The notes: generated by a model from the sequence alone, not told the origin. A DNA stretch of 64,000 nt from Hevea brasiliensis (GCF_030052815.1 NC_079495.1:40677651-40741650), one strand, 5' to 3'. Positions 22,780 to 36,062 are shown, counted from the first letter of the stretch. A program made the numbers and translations.

Positions 22780-23335
22780 AAGGAAGATGATTGGGCCAGA
22801 AATTATTCAGCAGACAGAGGAAAAGATCAGATTAATCAGAGATCGACTCAAGGCTACATCAAACCATCAGAAGTCCTATATTGATCTGAAGAGAAGACAT
22901 ATTGAATATGCAATGGGTGATAAGGTATTCCTTAAAGTTTCTCCTTGAAAAAGGATTATGAGATTTGGCAGAAAGGGGAAACTGAGTCCTCGTTTCATCA
23001 TACCATATGAGGTTCTGGAAAAAGTGGGTCCTTTGGCATATCGGTTGGCATTACCTCCAGAGCTAGAAAGGATACATAGTGTCTTTCATGTATCCATGTT
23101 AAGGAGGTATAAATCTGACCCATCTCATGTTCTATCAGTTAAAGAGATTGAGTTAAATCCAGACCTCTCATATGAGGAAGAACCTATAGAGATTCTGGCA
23201 TATGAGGTGAAGCAGTTGAAGAATAAACAGATACACCTGGTTAAAGTGCTGTGGAACCATCATACAGGCCAGGAAGCTACTTGGGAACATGAAGAGGACA
23301 TGAGGAGATAGCACCCACAGTTGTTCAGATACTGA
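22780..23335 (+). pseudogene. Gypsy B integrase C-terminus and chromodomain
   Basis: This resumes the gypsy B integrase in frame after gypsy A (ATG codon of ERKMIGPE-like block at 22787). It has the GPY/F-like segment SPRFIIPYEV and a recognisable chromodomain (about 23150-23310: YEEEPIEILAYEVKQLKNKQ, then TWEHEEDMRR). A TGG-to-TGA change at 22947 and CAG-to-TAG at 23309 add two stops; the original stop is the TGA at 23333-23335. It is the clearest plus-strand chromodomain in the window. Confidence 0.9.
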
Positions 23336-23368
23336 TGCCAGGTAAAATTTCGAGATGAAATTTATTTT

Positions 23369-23382
23369 AAGGGGGGGAGAAT
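23369..23382 (+). promoter_or_regulatory. Gypsy B polypurine tract
   Basis: AAGGGGGGGAGAAT, with seven G where gypsy A has five, stands immediately before the LTR at 23383. Confidence 0.88.
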
Positions 23383-26300
23383 TGTAACACCCTTATGTTC
23401 GGTAGTGAGTTCTACTATTCCAATGATCAGTGTCTGTCCGGAAAGCTAGGATGCCTAGAACTACATTTAAATGTTAGTGAGGACACATAAAATAATGAAA
23501 TAAAAGAAAGGAAAATACAAGAAAAATAAAGGAAAAATAATAGCAATGAAATGTAACCAAGTTAAATGAGTCGAAAACCGTAGCGATGGGTGACCGCACC
23601 GGGAAGTTGCGGCGTGGACCGTTGACTAGCCCTGAACTGTAGGGAACCTTGAAAAATATTTTTAAGACTTAAATAAATATCTATTGAATTATAAATGACA
23701 TTAGAAATGTCAAAGAAAAATTAAGTAATTAGTACAAAGAAAAATGAGAAATCGAGAAATCGACAAAAATTGGTGTTATCGAAAAATCGGGAATACAGCC
23801 CGAATAGGGGCATTGTGATCATTTGACACCCCGAGTTGCCTTTTAACCTAAATGTCCATTAAAAATAAATGATATTAAACCTTGAAAATATCATGAAAAT
23901 TAAAGTGGTGGTACATAATTTAAATAGTAAAAGAAATGAGGTAAAATTGCAAAAATTGAAAACTTTCAATAAACAACTATTATAATCTTCATTAGTGCTC
24001 CACTAACTTATGATATTTGACACATATGCAAGCTTTGAACAGCTACCTCTACTAAAAAACCTTCTTCTTCATTCTTTCTTGTCCATTGCCGAACCAAGCT
24101 CTCTCCAAAGTCTCCCATGGCCGTCCACCATACAAGGGCCAATCCACTATCATCAAGCCATCAATTCTTCTAAGTTTCTTCACTAAAGTTGTTCTATACA
24201 ACTTGTGCAGCAATTGGGGAGCAAGAAAGATAAGTTTTGGTGAGTTTTTAAGAAGCTTCAAAAGAGGTAAGTGGTTGTTTTCATTTCTTGTTTCATTAAA
24301 ATTGTAACTAAGGTTGTGGGGAGTTAATTTATGGAAGAAAAGTTGAAGTTTTGATGAGTTAGGTTGAGCTTCATTTCGGCAGCCATGGAAGTCCAATATG
24401 TTAACTTGTTTTCTTCATGTATTTGGTGATTTGGGGTATTGATTAAAGTGTTTAAATGTATTGAAGTTGATTTCCATGTATAAAGTTTGAATGGTAAGCT
24501 TGAAAAGTGAAAATGAAAGTTTGATGTGAATGTGTTACTTGGGCAGCCTCATAATGGAAATTGATAGTGTTTAAGTTCATGAAATGTTGTTGAAGTATTG
24601 TATAAAAAATGGCAGCATATGTGTGTGGAATAGTAGTGATAAGGTATGCAAATTGATGATGGAAGTATTTGTAATAATTACAAGTGTTTATGTGTATATA
24701 TTGTTGGGTTTGGACTTTGTGAATTATGATTGCATTTGATGTATTGTGAGGTTGTTACATTCTATCCAAGTTGACTTATAATGTAAAGAAATGAATGGTT
24801 ATGGTTAGTGCCAAATGCAGAATGGTTTGGAGAAGTGAGGGTATAGTTGGTGAATGTGTGTTTGGTTTGGTGTTTGAAATGCATGTAGAGGGCAGTGTGC
24901 AAATGAGCCTATAACCCTAAGTGTGTGACTCCAATTGGTATGAGGCCAATTGGAGGTGAAACTAGGCACAAAATATGCCAACTTTCATGATGAAAGCCTA
25001 TCTAAATTCTATCCAGAAAGTGATGTGAGAATTGACCAAATCCGGATTATGACTTCGCAAACCTAAAAATTGACCATTTGGATAGCAGTTAGTGTTTTAA
25101 CCATAACTCACTCAAAACAGGTCCAAATGACCTGAAATTTTGCCATGGATAGATTAGACATAGAGCTACAACTCTTATGAAGACACAAAAACCCAGAAAA
25201 GACCATAAGCAAGTCAAAATGCTAGCACAAGTTTGGGTAAAAAAACTGCCAGAACCGGAAATAACCTAAAAATGACCTAAGTTTTCCATTTTAGTGCAAT
25301 CTGACCAGCAATAGTAAAATGACCATAACTTGGTCTAATAAACTCCAAATGACCTAAAATTTGTGGCAAAAGTTCACTAAGACATAGACCTACAAGTTTG
25401 TAAGTCGGACTAGAAATCGAAAACTGAGGGAACTAGGTAATCCGGCTAGGTCAAAATAGCATACCAAAATCTGATAAATTTCAATAAAATGCAATACACT
25501 TGAAAATGAATTTGGTAACATGTATCAACACTAAAGGACTATAAAATGTGACATATTGGTAACATTAAAATTTATTCTCCTAGAGTGCATTAAAGGTCAA
25601 CATTATAGGTTAACTAAGGAAAGCAATAGTATTAAATAAACTAATTATTGAACCTTATTGTTAGAGATAGTTTAAATGAGTTCTGAAACACTTTAAATTG
25701 TGTGTTTCAATTAGTAAAGACTTAGGGAAGGGGAAGGAAACACTGACCCAGGGCCAAGAGGTTACTCTTCAAAGGTTTGTGCACAACAGTTATTTCTTTT
25801 GAATTTTCAATTGAAATAAATTATGACAATTTGTATGTTATTGTTTAAATTATGAAAAATTTGTTTAAATGTTATTTGATAGATACTTATTGCTTGAAAA
25901 ATATTGCAAATGGTTTGAAACCATAGCTATCATGTATATTTGATTAAATTCCTCGCTAGCTTGTCTAGTGGGACAAATTGGCTTTGAATTCCCTCTCTGG
26001 CTGAAGTGTTGAGGTGTGTGCCTTTTGAGGACGAATAGGATGAGTACTCATATAATTGCTAGCTAGCTATGTTATTCCTCACTAGTCATTGGCTTTTGGG
26101 ACGAAGTGGACTATGGAATCATGATTAAGCTGTGTGTGTGATTTATTGATATTTATTGTGATATTGTGAAATGGAGTTTAATTCTTTATGACATTCACTG
26201 TCTTTTGAATTCAACTATGATTTTAAGTATTCACAGTTCATATGATTTATGGTTTATGGTTTTAAATTGTATTTTCTTAATGTTGTGCACCACTGAGACA

Positions 26301-26932
26301 TTGGCTCAGCGATAGCTTTTTCATTGCTATCGTAGGTAGACAGACGGACAGAGCAGCAGAGTAGGCTGCTTGTGCTACATTTTGAGATTTCGCCAGGTAT
26401 ATTGAGTATACCATATTTTTGTAGTCTTTGTTGTACCGTATGTGCTCTGTATGTATCTATTGTACTTGGTTTTGAGCAGTTGTAAACTAAAATTGTAAAT
26501 TATTTGGCCTGTAAAAATATTGTGATATATTTCTTTTATCTCAGCTTTTGGAAACACTGGAAAATTGATGTTGAATTGAGTCGAAAAATGTTGAGAAATT
26601 TATTGTGTTGAACTATTATTGGAGTTTGGATTGAAGAGATTTATTGGAAGTGCTTTTTACAGGTTTTTGAAGAACTGTTTTACTCAAAATACAAATGGCA
26701 CTCTGCCAAAATGTTTACAGAAATTATTGATATTTAGATTTGTTATTTGGTTTCACTTCAGTTAAAATAAATTTTAACACTTGTTAAAATTGCTCACCAC
26801 TGTAAAAAGAAATTAAAAAAGGTTTAAAATCCCTTGTAGTGTATTTAATGGGTTATCAGTAGACAAAGTTTGGTAATTCATTAGGTATACTACGGGATCA
26901 TATTATGCCTTACGGAGAGGTAGGGTGTGATA
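23383..26932 (+). repeat. Gypsy B 3' LTR (3,550 bp)
   Basis: It starts TGTAACACCC and ends GGGTGTGATA, with the final CA changed to TA, a C-to-T change. The following GCATTGGTGGGACC is copia F leader (compare 57971). It diverges from the gypsy A LTRs throughout and carries only single copies of the A-specific duplications, so it represents a distinct, older lineage. Confidence 0.95.
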
Positions 26933-27644
26933 GCATTGGTGGGACCAGTGGGAGGAATTCAAGGTCAAGTGTTGATTATGTACTCTTTCAGCAACTCTTA
27001 TAAAATGAGTGAATGAAATGCACCTAGGAATGCCCTGATTCAATTCTTGGTGGCTCAGAATTGAATCCCTTAGAAAGTCCATGATCATACCATATTTATT
27101 ATTTATCCATATATGCATGAGATGTATGGGAATGTATGCAAGTATATGATATATGCATGCTAATTGGATAATGTGCAAAGCGAGACCATAATAGTAATTA
27201 AGCCTACCACTAAATCTTCCAAACAAATGATTAAGTTAGAAATGGTATAATTAAGGTAATTATATCATGGGCCCTCCATTGAGGCAATTATTTTAAAAAA
27301 TTTTAAATACTTGCATATGATGCAATTAATTTAAGAGATTTTCTTAAGAATAATTGTTAAGCATGAGATGTTGTAAATATGTAAATGGTTTGGTGGCCAA
27401 TAATGGATTTTCCTGAGGACATTAAAATTATTTGCATGTTTACTGGCTCAATGGGATCAACTTAACTAATGCAAGATAAGTCAATAATGAATGTGCCTGA
27501 GATTTTGAGCATTAGGGGCTAGGTAAATGATTGAACCTCACATGAGATGTGATGGGCAAGGAGTTGATCACTTATAGTTTATTGTAATTCCAATAATGGA
27601 TGTGCCTGAGGATGATCAATAAGACTATAAGAGTTCAATCACCC
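26933..27644 (+). other. Copia F 5' leader segment (non-coding)
   Basis: It is collinear with copia E 57971-58681 and has no convincing ORF. It contains three copies of a motif near AATAATGGATGTGCCTGAGG (27397, 27481 and 27590), conserved in E. Its last five bases CACCC (27640-27644) are the left target duplication of gypsy C. Confidence 0.88.
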
Positions 27645-30600
27645 TGTTACACCTTACCCCTCTGTAAGGCATAACATGATCCCGTAGAATACCTAATGAA
27701 CTACCGAACTTCACCTACCGATAACTCATTAAGTACCCTACAAGGGATTTTAAAACAATTTTATTACTTTTGATAAGTGGTGAGCATTTTCTAATAGGTA
27801 TTAAAACATTTAATTAAAGTTTAAAACTAGTTAAAATTTTTGGCCTATTTTATTTTTTCACAAATTTTATAAAAATTTCGGTAGAGTGTCGTCTGTATTT
27901 TGAGAAAACAGTTCTTCAAATACCTGTAAAAAACACTTCTAATAATTTATCTCAACAATTTCAACAACTCTATAACAATCCCAACCAATTTCTCAAGTTT
28001 CAAAATTCAACAATCATCATTTCTCAATTTCCAAAAATTCAGTAATCAACAAAATACTATCAATCAATTTCATTCAAATTAAAATAAAATATTTCCATTC
28101 ATATTTCATTAAAGATAAAACAATTTATATACATCATACTAAAAATTTACATTAGGAAAATTCAAACTAAAATTTATTACAAACTTTGTACAAGCTACCC
28201 AAGACCAATTTTATATGTCCATACATTTACGTGCATTACATACATCAAAAAAAATATTTACAGTCAAAGTATAAATTATACCCGATAACTTCAAAGCAGG
28301 TAGCTCCTCTGTCCTCAGCAACTCACTCTACTGCTCTTCTAGTCTCTATATCTGCAATAACAATAATAGCCATCGCTGAGTACTAGGACTCAGTGGTGCA
28401 CAACATACTAAAATAATCTTTATGCAGATTTTAAATCATATTTATTCAAAAATTGGACTGAACATGAGAATTAATTACAAAACATGAATTATGAGATTTT
28501 AATCCAAACAATTTCATTTCGAAGTATCAAAACACATTTCATAAAACCCATAGTTATATCATGCCGTTCAAAACAAATATAATCTCAATAGCCAGAGGCT
28601 AAGGAGAAGTCACATCACAAGGCTAGCTGCTCAAATATATGGATATCCATTCAATTTCTTCTTCTACTGGCACACACCTCAACACTTCAGCCAGAGAAGG
28701 AATTAAAATTCAAAACTGATTACCCCCACTAGTCATGCTAGTGAGGTGTTCAAATATATGGTCATGACACTGTGGTTTCAAAACTTATCTTAACAATTTA
28801 CTGAACATTGCTATTTCAAATATACACAAATAACTTTCAACAATTTAAATCAAAAACATCATAAATACTTCATCATAGTAATGTCACAATTCAATATTTC
28901 AAATTATTCAAAACAATATGCAGAAGATAATTTACAAAAATTATACGTTGTGCACAAACCTTAAGCGAGTCACCTCTTGGCCTTGACTCAATTCCTCGGG
29001 TTCTTTCCTGGTGTTCCTTTCCACTGAAACACACAGTTTCACAGTGTTTCAGTACCATAACTTAGCATAAATCCAAAAATAAATTTAAATTCACTTTTAC
29101 TTAGCTCTAATGTGCTAAACTTGATGTTCTTTAAAATTTGTGTTTTGGGGTTACTATTCACGACACTTTCAAGTCAATTTGTTGACTTTCTAAGGCTTAA
29201 GAGGAATGAAAATTCCAACTTCACCCACATACCACATTTTGGTCACTAAATTTGTTGGTTTTTGTTGTTTTCTCAAATTCTAAGTCTTTTAGGCAAATTT
29301 GCAAATTTTCAGTTTTGGTGTCTTAAGTTGCACTGTTCCATTGGTAATTTTTCTGTTAGAATTTGGTAAAACTTCCTTCATAGAAAATGTTCCCTATTGT
29401 CTTAGCTTTATTCTCCTTTTTGGATCACTCCAATTGGAGTTTTGTAGCTCAAGTTATAGCCATTTGAATCATGGCTGCCGGATTGGACTTAACCCAAATT
29501 TTTGGGCAAATTCTTGTTCTGGCAGTTTTAGGTTACCAAATTTGGGTGGCCAAATGACTTGGTTAATGGCATAATTTGGGTTTGTGTTCTTCATAAAAGT
29601 TTTAGTTCTATATCTCAACTGTCCACTGGTAAACTTTCAAGTCATTTAGACCAGCCTAGCGCAAGTTATGGCTAAATGAACAAACACTGTTTATTTGGTC
29701 ATTTTTGTACAGGTCAGACTGAGAAAATCCGGATTTGGCCAATTTGTTCACTAGGTTTTGGTCACTTTTTGGGCATGATTCCTAAATGAAAGTTGTGTCA
29801 TTTTGTGTCTATTTTCATTCCCAATTGGTCTCATACCAATTGGACTTGTAAATTTTCATGTTTGGTCCCTCAAAGGGACCTTGGTCTTGCTGCCTGCAGC
29901 ATGACCACATTCAATCCAAATTTGAACTCAATTCCAACACTTCTAACACACTTCATTTGGTCACAAATGATCATTTCTTACCTCAAACTAGGTCAAACAC
30001 ATCATTTCACAATTTCTCACATTTTTGACTCCTAAACCCTAAGTGTCCAAAACCCTAGTTTTCATGTTTAGCTCATTTAATGAAATCTAAATGCATAACT
30101 AATACTTATACACTCATTTACACTTAATTACTTCATTTTTTTTGCATCAAAATCACTCAACCCTAGTTCACTACCTCTAGGCCAAAATTCATGTAGGTAG
30201 TCCACATACTCGATTTAACTCACTTATTTGTTAATTCCAAGTATAACTTAGCTACTTAAACATAAATTCAAAGAGAGAATGAAGAAATAATACTAACCTT
30301 AATTCTTTGATTTACAATCCACCAATTCTTTCACTTTCTCCTTTCTTCTTCTCCCTCAATCTTCTTTTCTAGTGTAGATTGGAAGCTTTTTAGGGTTTTG
30401 GAGTTTATTTTGGAAGGCTAAAATCATGTTATGTAAGCTTGATGCATTCATCCATGGTGGTTATACATGGTGGTGAGGGAGAGAGGTGTCGACTTGGTTG
30501 GGAGAAAAGACTAAATAATGTTTTTCTTTTCTTCTTTTTTTTTATGTATTATAACTCTTTAATTATCCTGCAGTTTTAATTTTTAATAATTAAGTTTATT

Positions 30601-31184
30601 GCATCATGGTTATGTCACCACATGATGTCATTGCTTTTTCAACTTTTCTTTTTCTTTTTTTTTTATTTATTTTTCCATTAGTTCTTTAATTTAATTTTTG
30701 ATCCCGAAATTTTTTTTTCTCTGATTTTATTTGACAGTTTGGTCAGGAGTCAGCTCTTGGGGTCAATTGACCAAATTGCTCCTCGCCGGTTCAACTCGGT
30801 TTGCAAATAATTCAATATTTCTTCCGGTTTCCTGACCTAATTATTTGACTAGCTTAACAATTCTTTTTCGTGATTTTCTCTTTTCCACTGTGTTCATAAT
30901 AGTTTTAAGGACCGCGGCGTCACATTTTACAGTTCGAAATTTGAGTTTAAATTGACTTCGCAGTCCTTCCTGAAAAGGTCACCCATCGCTGTGACTCTCG
31001 GCTCGTTTAACTTCTTATGTTCTGTTTTTCTTATTTATACTTAACTAATTAACAATTACTAATTATTTGTTTTTGTGGCTTATCTAGTTGTCTTAAGTGT
31101 GGTTCTAATCCCGTTAATTATCTGGACCGACTCTGGTCACCGGGATAGTGAAATATACTAGGCTATACAAATAGGGGTGTTACA
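27645..31184 (-). repeat. Gypsy C 3' LTR (3,540 bp, minus strand)
   Basis: On the plus strand it reads TGTTACACC...GGGGTGTTACA. It pairs with 36083-39607 but with visible divergence throughout, so C is older than A. It is only distantly similar to the plus-strand gypsy LTRs and represents another subfamily. Confidence 0.95.
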
Positions 31185-31185
31185 A

Positions 31186-31203
31186 TTCTCCCCCCCCCCC
31201 CTT
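31186..31203 (-). promoter_or_regulatory. Gypsy C polypurine tract with 12-G run
   Basis: On the coding strand it reads AAGGGGGGGGGGGGAGAA; the plus strand shows C at 31190-31201. The tract is conserved in position with those of A and B but the G run is expanded. Confidence 0.85.
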
Positions 31204-31236
31204 AAAATAAATTTCGTCTCAAAATTTTACTTGGTA

Positions 31237-31845
31237 TCAATCTCTGAACAGCTGTGGGTGCTGTCTCCTCATGTCCTTCTCTCGTTCCCAAGTAGCCTTC
31301 TGGCCCGAATGATGTTTCGACAGCACTTTCACTAACGGTATTTGCTTGTTCCGTAGCTGCTTCACCTCATAAGCCAGAATCTCTATGGGTTCTTCCTCAT
31401 ATGTAAGGTCTGGATTCACTTCAATTTCCTCTACTGGTAGTACATGAGATGGGTCTGATCGATACCTCCTCAACATGGACACATGGAAGACATTATGTAT
31501 CTTCTCCAACTGTGGAGGTAGTGCCAAATGATATGCCAAAGGACCCACTCTTTTCAGAACCTCATATGGCCCAATGAAATGAGGACTCAGTTTCCCCTTT
31601 CTGTCGAATCTCATAATTCTTTTGCAAGGGGAAACCTTGACGAATACTTTCTCACCCACTGCATACTCAATATCTCTTCTCTTTAAATCAATGTAGGACT
31701 TCTGACGGTCTGATGCAGTCTTAAGTCGATCTCTGATCACCCTGATCTTCTTCTTAGTTTGCTGAACAATTTCGGGTCCAATCATCTTTCTTTCACTCAC
31801 GTCATCCCAACACAACATGATTCTACATTTTCTGCCATACAAAGC
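31237..31845 (-). pseudogene. Gypsy C integrase C-terminus and chromodomain
   Basis: 201 codons are open from 31842 to the natural TGA at 31237. It starts just after a GAA-to-TAA change in the PPYEALYG block. It shows SPHFIGPYEV (GPY/F module) and, near the end, a chromodomain with YEEEPIEILAYEVKQLRNKQ and ATWEREKDMRRQHPQ. It is in the same frame as all upstream parts. The usual Trp in the VLW segment reads Ser. Confidence 0.92.
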
Positions 31846-32514
31846 TTAATATGGAGGCATCTCAATGCTTGATTGATATTTGTTGTTGTAAGCAAACTCA
31901 ATCAAAGGAAAGTGTGTGTCCCAATTGCCCTTAAACTCAATCACACAAGCCCGTAGCATGTCCTCCAAGATCTGAATTATCCTCTCAGATTGGCCATCTG
32001 TCTGTGGGTGGAATGCCATACTAAAATTCAATCTATTTCCTAGGGCTCTCTGAAGACTACCCCAGAATATAGAAGTGAACCTAGGATCTCTATATGATAT
32101 AATGGATTCTGGCACTCCATGCAGTCTCACAATCTCATTGATGTACAACTTGGCCAATCTTTCTAAACTGTAGTTCATCTGGACTGGCAGAAAATGAGCA
32201 GACTTGGTCAGTCTATCAACAATGACCCATACTGCATCATGACTCTTCTGTGTCCTCGGAAGTCCCATCACAAAATCTATCGTTATTCTCTCCCATTTCC
32301 ATTCTGGTACTGGTAATGGATGTAATAATCTAGCAGGTACTTGATGCTTTGCCTTCACTTGCTGACAAGTTAGGCATTGGGAAGCAAACTCTGCCACATC
32401 TCTTTTCATACCCATCCACCAGTAATGCTCCTTTAGCCCTCCATACATTTTTGTACCACCAGGGTGCATGGCAAAAGGAGACTCATGTGCTTCCTTCAAA
32501 ATGATTTGCCTCAA
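31846..32514 (-). pseudogene. Gypsy C integrase, zinc-binding and catalytic core
   Basis: 222 codons are open. The HHCC zinc module is complete (MHPGGTKMY, KEHYWWM, CLTC). The first catalytic Asp is in ITIDFVMGLP and the Glu in [11 protein letters not shown]. At the second catalytic position the expected SDRD reads SYRD, so the aspartate is lost. Even without the stop codons this integrase would be expected to be inactive. Upstream stops lie at about 32544 (TAG in the LLLHQG block) and 32626 (TGA). Confidence 0.92.
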
Positions 32515-33225
32515 ATCGACATCATTAGGAACACATATTCTGCCCTAGTGTAGCAGTAGACCATCATCTCTTATTGAGAATTCTGGTTTCTTGCCCTGCC
32601 GGACTTCTTCTAATAATTTCTGATACTTTCAGTCATTTTGAGCAGCCATTCTGATCTGATCAATCAACATTGGCTGTAAATGCCATGCAACTACTGTCTG
32701 CCCATCATCATTAATCTCTAAGCTGGCATGTAATGATCTTAACTCATGTACCATAGACAAAGGAGTAACCCGTAGACTTGCCATAGTCTTGCGACTTAAG
32801 GCGTCAGCCACAACATTAGCTTTCCCTGGCTGATAGTCTATCAGAAAATCATAGTCTTTTATCAATTCTAACCATCTCCTCTGTCTCAAATTCAACTCTT
32901 TCTGGGTGCCCAAATACTTCAAACTCTTATGATCTGTGTAGATGTAACACTTTTCCCCATACAAATAGTGCCTCCAGATCTTAAGAGCAAACACAATAGC
33001 TGCAAGCTCCAAATCATGTGTCGGATAATTCCTCTCATGCGGTTTTAGCTGGCGTGATACATAGGCAATGACATTTCTATCTTGCATCAATACACAGCCT
33101 AACCCATTGTGAGAAGCATCACTATATACTATGTATTCTTTACCTGGAGTAGGTAAAGTCAGGACTGGAGCTTCAGTCAAACATTTCTTTAATTCATCAA
33201 AACTCTATTGCCATTTATCCGTCTA
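32515..33225 (-). pseudogene. Gypsy C RNase H
   Basis: It is open at 33180-32629 (183 codons). It has the first acidic segment [10 protein letters not shown], the [15 protein letters not shown] block (with VSRQ), TDHKSLKYL and VVADALSRK. Between RT and this stretch three stops occur within about 40 nt (two TAG in the FQWTD region and one in WQQS), all explicable by CAG-to-TAG or TGG-to-TAG changes. The frame is shared with RT and integrase. Confidence 0.9.
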
Positions 33226-34395
33226 CTAAAATTTCACATCTTTTTTAAGCAGCTTGGTCAATGGAGATGCCAACATGGAGAATCCCTTCACAAACCGATG
33301 GTAGTATCCAGCTAAACCCAGAAAACTGTGAATCTCCATGATATTTCTGGGTGGCCTCCAATTAAGGACAGCTTCTATCTTACTTGGATCTACCTTGATG
33401 CCCTCTACTAATACTACATGCCACAAAAAAGATATTTCTTTCAGCCAAAATTCACACTTCGACAATTTGGCGTATAGCTGTTTCTCCCTTAAAGTCTGTA
33501 GTACAATCCGCAGATGTCTATCATGCTCTTCTGCAATCCTCGAATAGACCAATATATCATCTATGAATACCATAACAAACTGGTCGAGGTACGGTCTGAA
33601 GATAGTGTTCATCAGATCCATAACAGTAGCCGGAGCATTAGTTAACTCGAATGGCATAACTAAGAACTCATAATGGCCATAGCGAGTTCTGAAGGCAAAT
33701 TTAGGAATACTCTGCTCTTGTACTTTCAGCTGATAATAACCTGATCTCATGTCAATTTTGGAGAACACAGCTGCACCCCTTAACTGATCAAACAAGTCAT
33801 CAATGCGGGGCAATGGATATCTATTCTTTATTGTCACCTTATTCAACTATCGATAATCAATACATAAGCGGAGAGTGCCATCCTTCTTCTTAACAAACAA
33901 CACTGGCGCTCCCCAAGGTGACACACTAGGGCGGATAAAGCCCTTGTCAAGCAGCTCTTGCAACTGCACTTTCAACTCTTTCAATTCTGTAAGTGCCATT
34001 CTATATGGTGTTATAGAGATTGAGTCCACACTAGGCATAACATCAATCTCAAACTGCACCTCTCTTTCTGGAGGTAATCCTGGCAATTCATCAGGAAACA
34101 CATCTGGAAAGTCACATACAGTAGGGATGTCCCTCAGTGCTAGACTCCCCACTTGGGTGTCTATCACATGTGCCAAGTATGCTTCACACCCCTTTCTGAT
34201 CATTTTTCTGGCTAGTGCAGCCAAAATGATGTTTGATGGCAGTAAATGCCTCTCCCCATGTATTATCACATCACCGTACAGAGGGAGACCAAAAGTGATT
34301 ATCTTCAGTCTACAGTAAATCATGGTGTGATGCCTGGCTAACCAATCCATGACCAAGATGATATCATACTCTCTGAAGGGCATTTCAATCAAATT
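33226..34395 (-). pseudogene. Gypsy C protease end and reverse transcriptase
   Basis: Two open stretches in one frame (34392-33847 and 33846-33226) are separated by a CAG-to-TAG change after LCIDYR. They carry [25 protein letters not shown] and the catalytic FIDD at 33556-33567 (residues 94-97 of the second stretch). The normally invariant FGLTNAP reads FELTNAP, a likely damaging Gly-to-Glu change. A TAA at about 34396 separates it from the protease. Confidence 0.92.
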
Positions 34396-35894
34396 TTATA
34401 GAAAAACATGTCTTTGGATCACCAAAGGACAGTCCCTATAAATTCTGTTGACCGGGACCTCTTGTCCTAACGGACTAGTTACTAGCACTTCAAAACCCAT
34501 TTGGACACATGGAATAGCAAGTGAACTGACTATGCTAGCACTAACATATGAGTGGGTTGAACCCGGATCAAACAACACAAATACTTCTTGATCAGAGATA
34601 GAAAATGTACCGGCTACAACATCAGAAGTCTCAGCCTTTTCTCGTTGTCTCATCGTGTAAACTCTGGCTAAAGCACTTCCTTGTGCTGACTGACCAACCG
34701 TACCCTGACTGCCAGAAGCAGTGCCTCTACCTCTGCCTCTTCCTCGGCCAACAGGTTGTGAACTTATAGAAGCAGGACTCTGAATAGATCCTTCTACAGT
34801 CATAAGAGCTAGACCATATTTAGGAGCACTAGTGCAGTCTTTAGCAAGATGGCCCTTGCCTCCACAGTTAAAACAGGCTCCAGTGGCCCAATAGCATTCT
34901 TTCCCATGAATCTTGCCACAAGTCTCATAGGGGCGGGTAGGATATGAACCCCTGCTTGACTGCTGACTAGACCTAGGGGGTCTCTGTCCAGAGAATCTAC
35001 CCCTTCCAAATCTTCCACCTCGACCTCTGCTAGGTCCACCAAATTTGTTCCTCTTCCCAGAAGTACCACCAGAACTTAGCTCTACTGATTTTTCTCCCTT
35101 GTCTTTCTCTGATTTCTCAACTTTTTCTGATTTTTCTTTTGTTGGGGTCGCTTCTGATTCAATCCTTTCTAACTCGAGTGCTTGAGAGATGAGCTCTGAG
35201 AAGTAGCTATGCCTGAATCCCACAACTTGCATCCTCAAACTAGGCTTAAAACCAGTCTCAAATCTCTTGCATCTTTCCTTGTTGGTAGAAAGGAGACTCC
35301 TCGCATAGTGACTTAAGCGAGAGAACTCCCTCTCATATTCTGCCACTGTTCTGTTGCCTTGTTTTAGACTTAGAAATTCTTGTAACTTTTGATTCACATA
35401 TGTGTCTGGGATGTATTTTTGTCTGAATTCTCTGATGAAGTCATCCCAGGTCAGTATTGGTGGTTCAGCCAAGCTGTGGGGGATGGTCTTCCACCAATCA
35501 TACGCATCCCCTTGCAGTAGTGACACAGAGTATTCAAATTTCAATTCATCTTGGTAGTGCAGCTTCTTGAACACTCTGTCCATTCTTTCAAGCCATTGCT
35601 CTGCCTCAAGCGGGTCTACTGTACCCTTAAATTCAATAGCTCCATACTTCAATAACTTATCATACTGTCTAGCTGGAGGCAGTGGTTGTCCACAGGTGTC
35701 TGGGGTGGAGCTTGAGTAGGCATACCCCCAGCCATTTTTTGAAACATTACAGCCATCTGCTATGCAAACTGTGCAGGAAACTGCGGCATTTGTGGAGCTG
35801 GTGCTACTGATCCACTGACATTCTGTAAAGCTGGGGCTTCCCCTTGTGCCTCAGCTTCAACAGATTGCTTGACTGAGCAATCCCCTTCTTCTAT
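34396..35894 (-). pseudogene. Gypsy C Gag and protease active site
   Basis: 418 codons are open from 35652 to 34396: capsid region (residues 1-160), Lys/Glu-rich linker (165-190), Gly/Arg-rich segment (205-240), Cys/His pair region with CCHC knuckle CFNCGGKGHLAKDC (260-273), a second Gly/Arg tract, and the protease site FDPGSTHS (361-368). Upstream, the N-terminal Gag is recognisable to about 35894. There the start codon expected from gypsy A (ATG) reads ATA, a TAG interrupts it, and one base is missing near 35,690. Gag and Pol share a frame, as is usual for chromoviruses of this type. Confidence 0.92.
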
Positions 35895-36062
35895 TTCAGT
35901 CTGAAGTTAAGGTATCTCCTGAACAAATAACACAAGAAGATTTCTCTCCATTAGTTCATATTTATGATGTAATGCACTGTATGTAACAAATATGGACATT
36001 GAGCAGTTGTACTTAACAAGGAAAGACACAAATTCTCAAGTTAAAACATACTTCAAAAAATT

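Larger units (their letters stand above)
7817..26932 (+). mobile_element. Ty3/gypsy (Tekay-like) element B, PR to 3' LTR; hosts copia D and gypsy A
   Basis: B is read in two blocks, 7817-10625 and 22785-23382, plus its 3' LTR at 23383-26932. Removing gypsy A and one copy of its AAGGA duplication restores codon continuity across the integrase. The 5' LTR, gag and left end lie left of the window, beyond copia D. B's right flank at 26933 is the leader of copia F, so B is inserted in F. The domain order PR-RT-RH-INT-chromodomain and the 3.55 kb LTR mark a chromovirus of Tekay/Del type. Confidence 0.93.

Noticed and set aside
29299..29574. 91-codon hydrophobic ORF in the gypsy C LTR, repeated at 37751-38026
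   Set aside because: Antisense to the element, present only in the LTR pair, Phe/Leu/Ser-rich as expected from T-rich DNA, with no recognisable motif.
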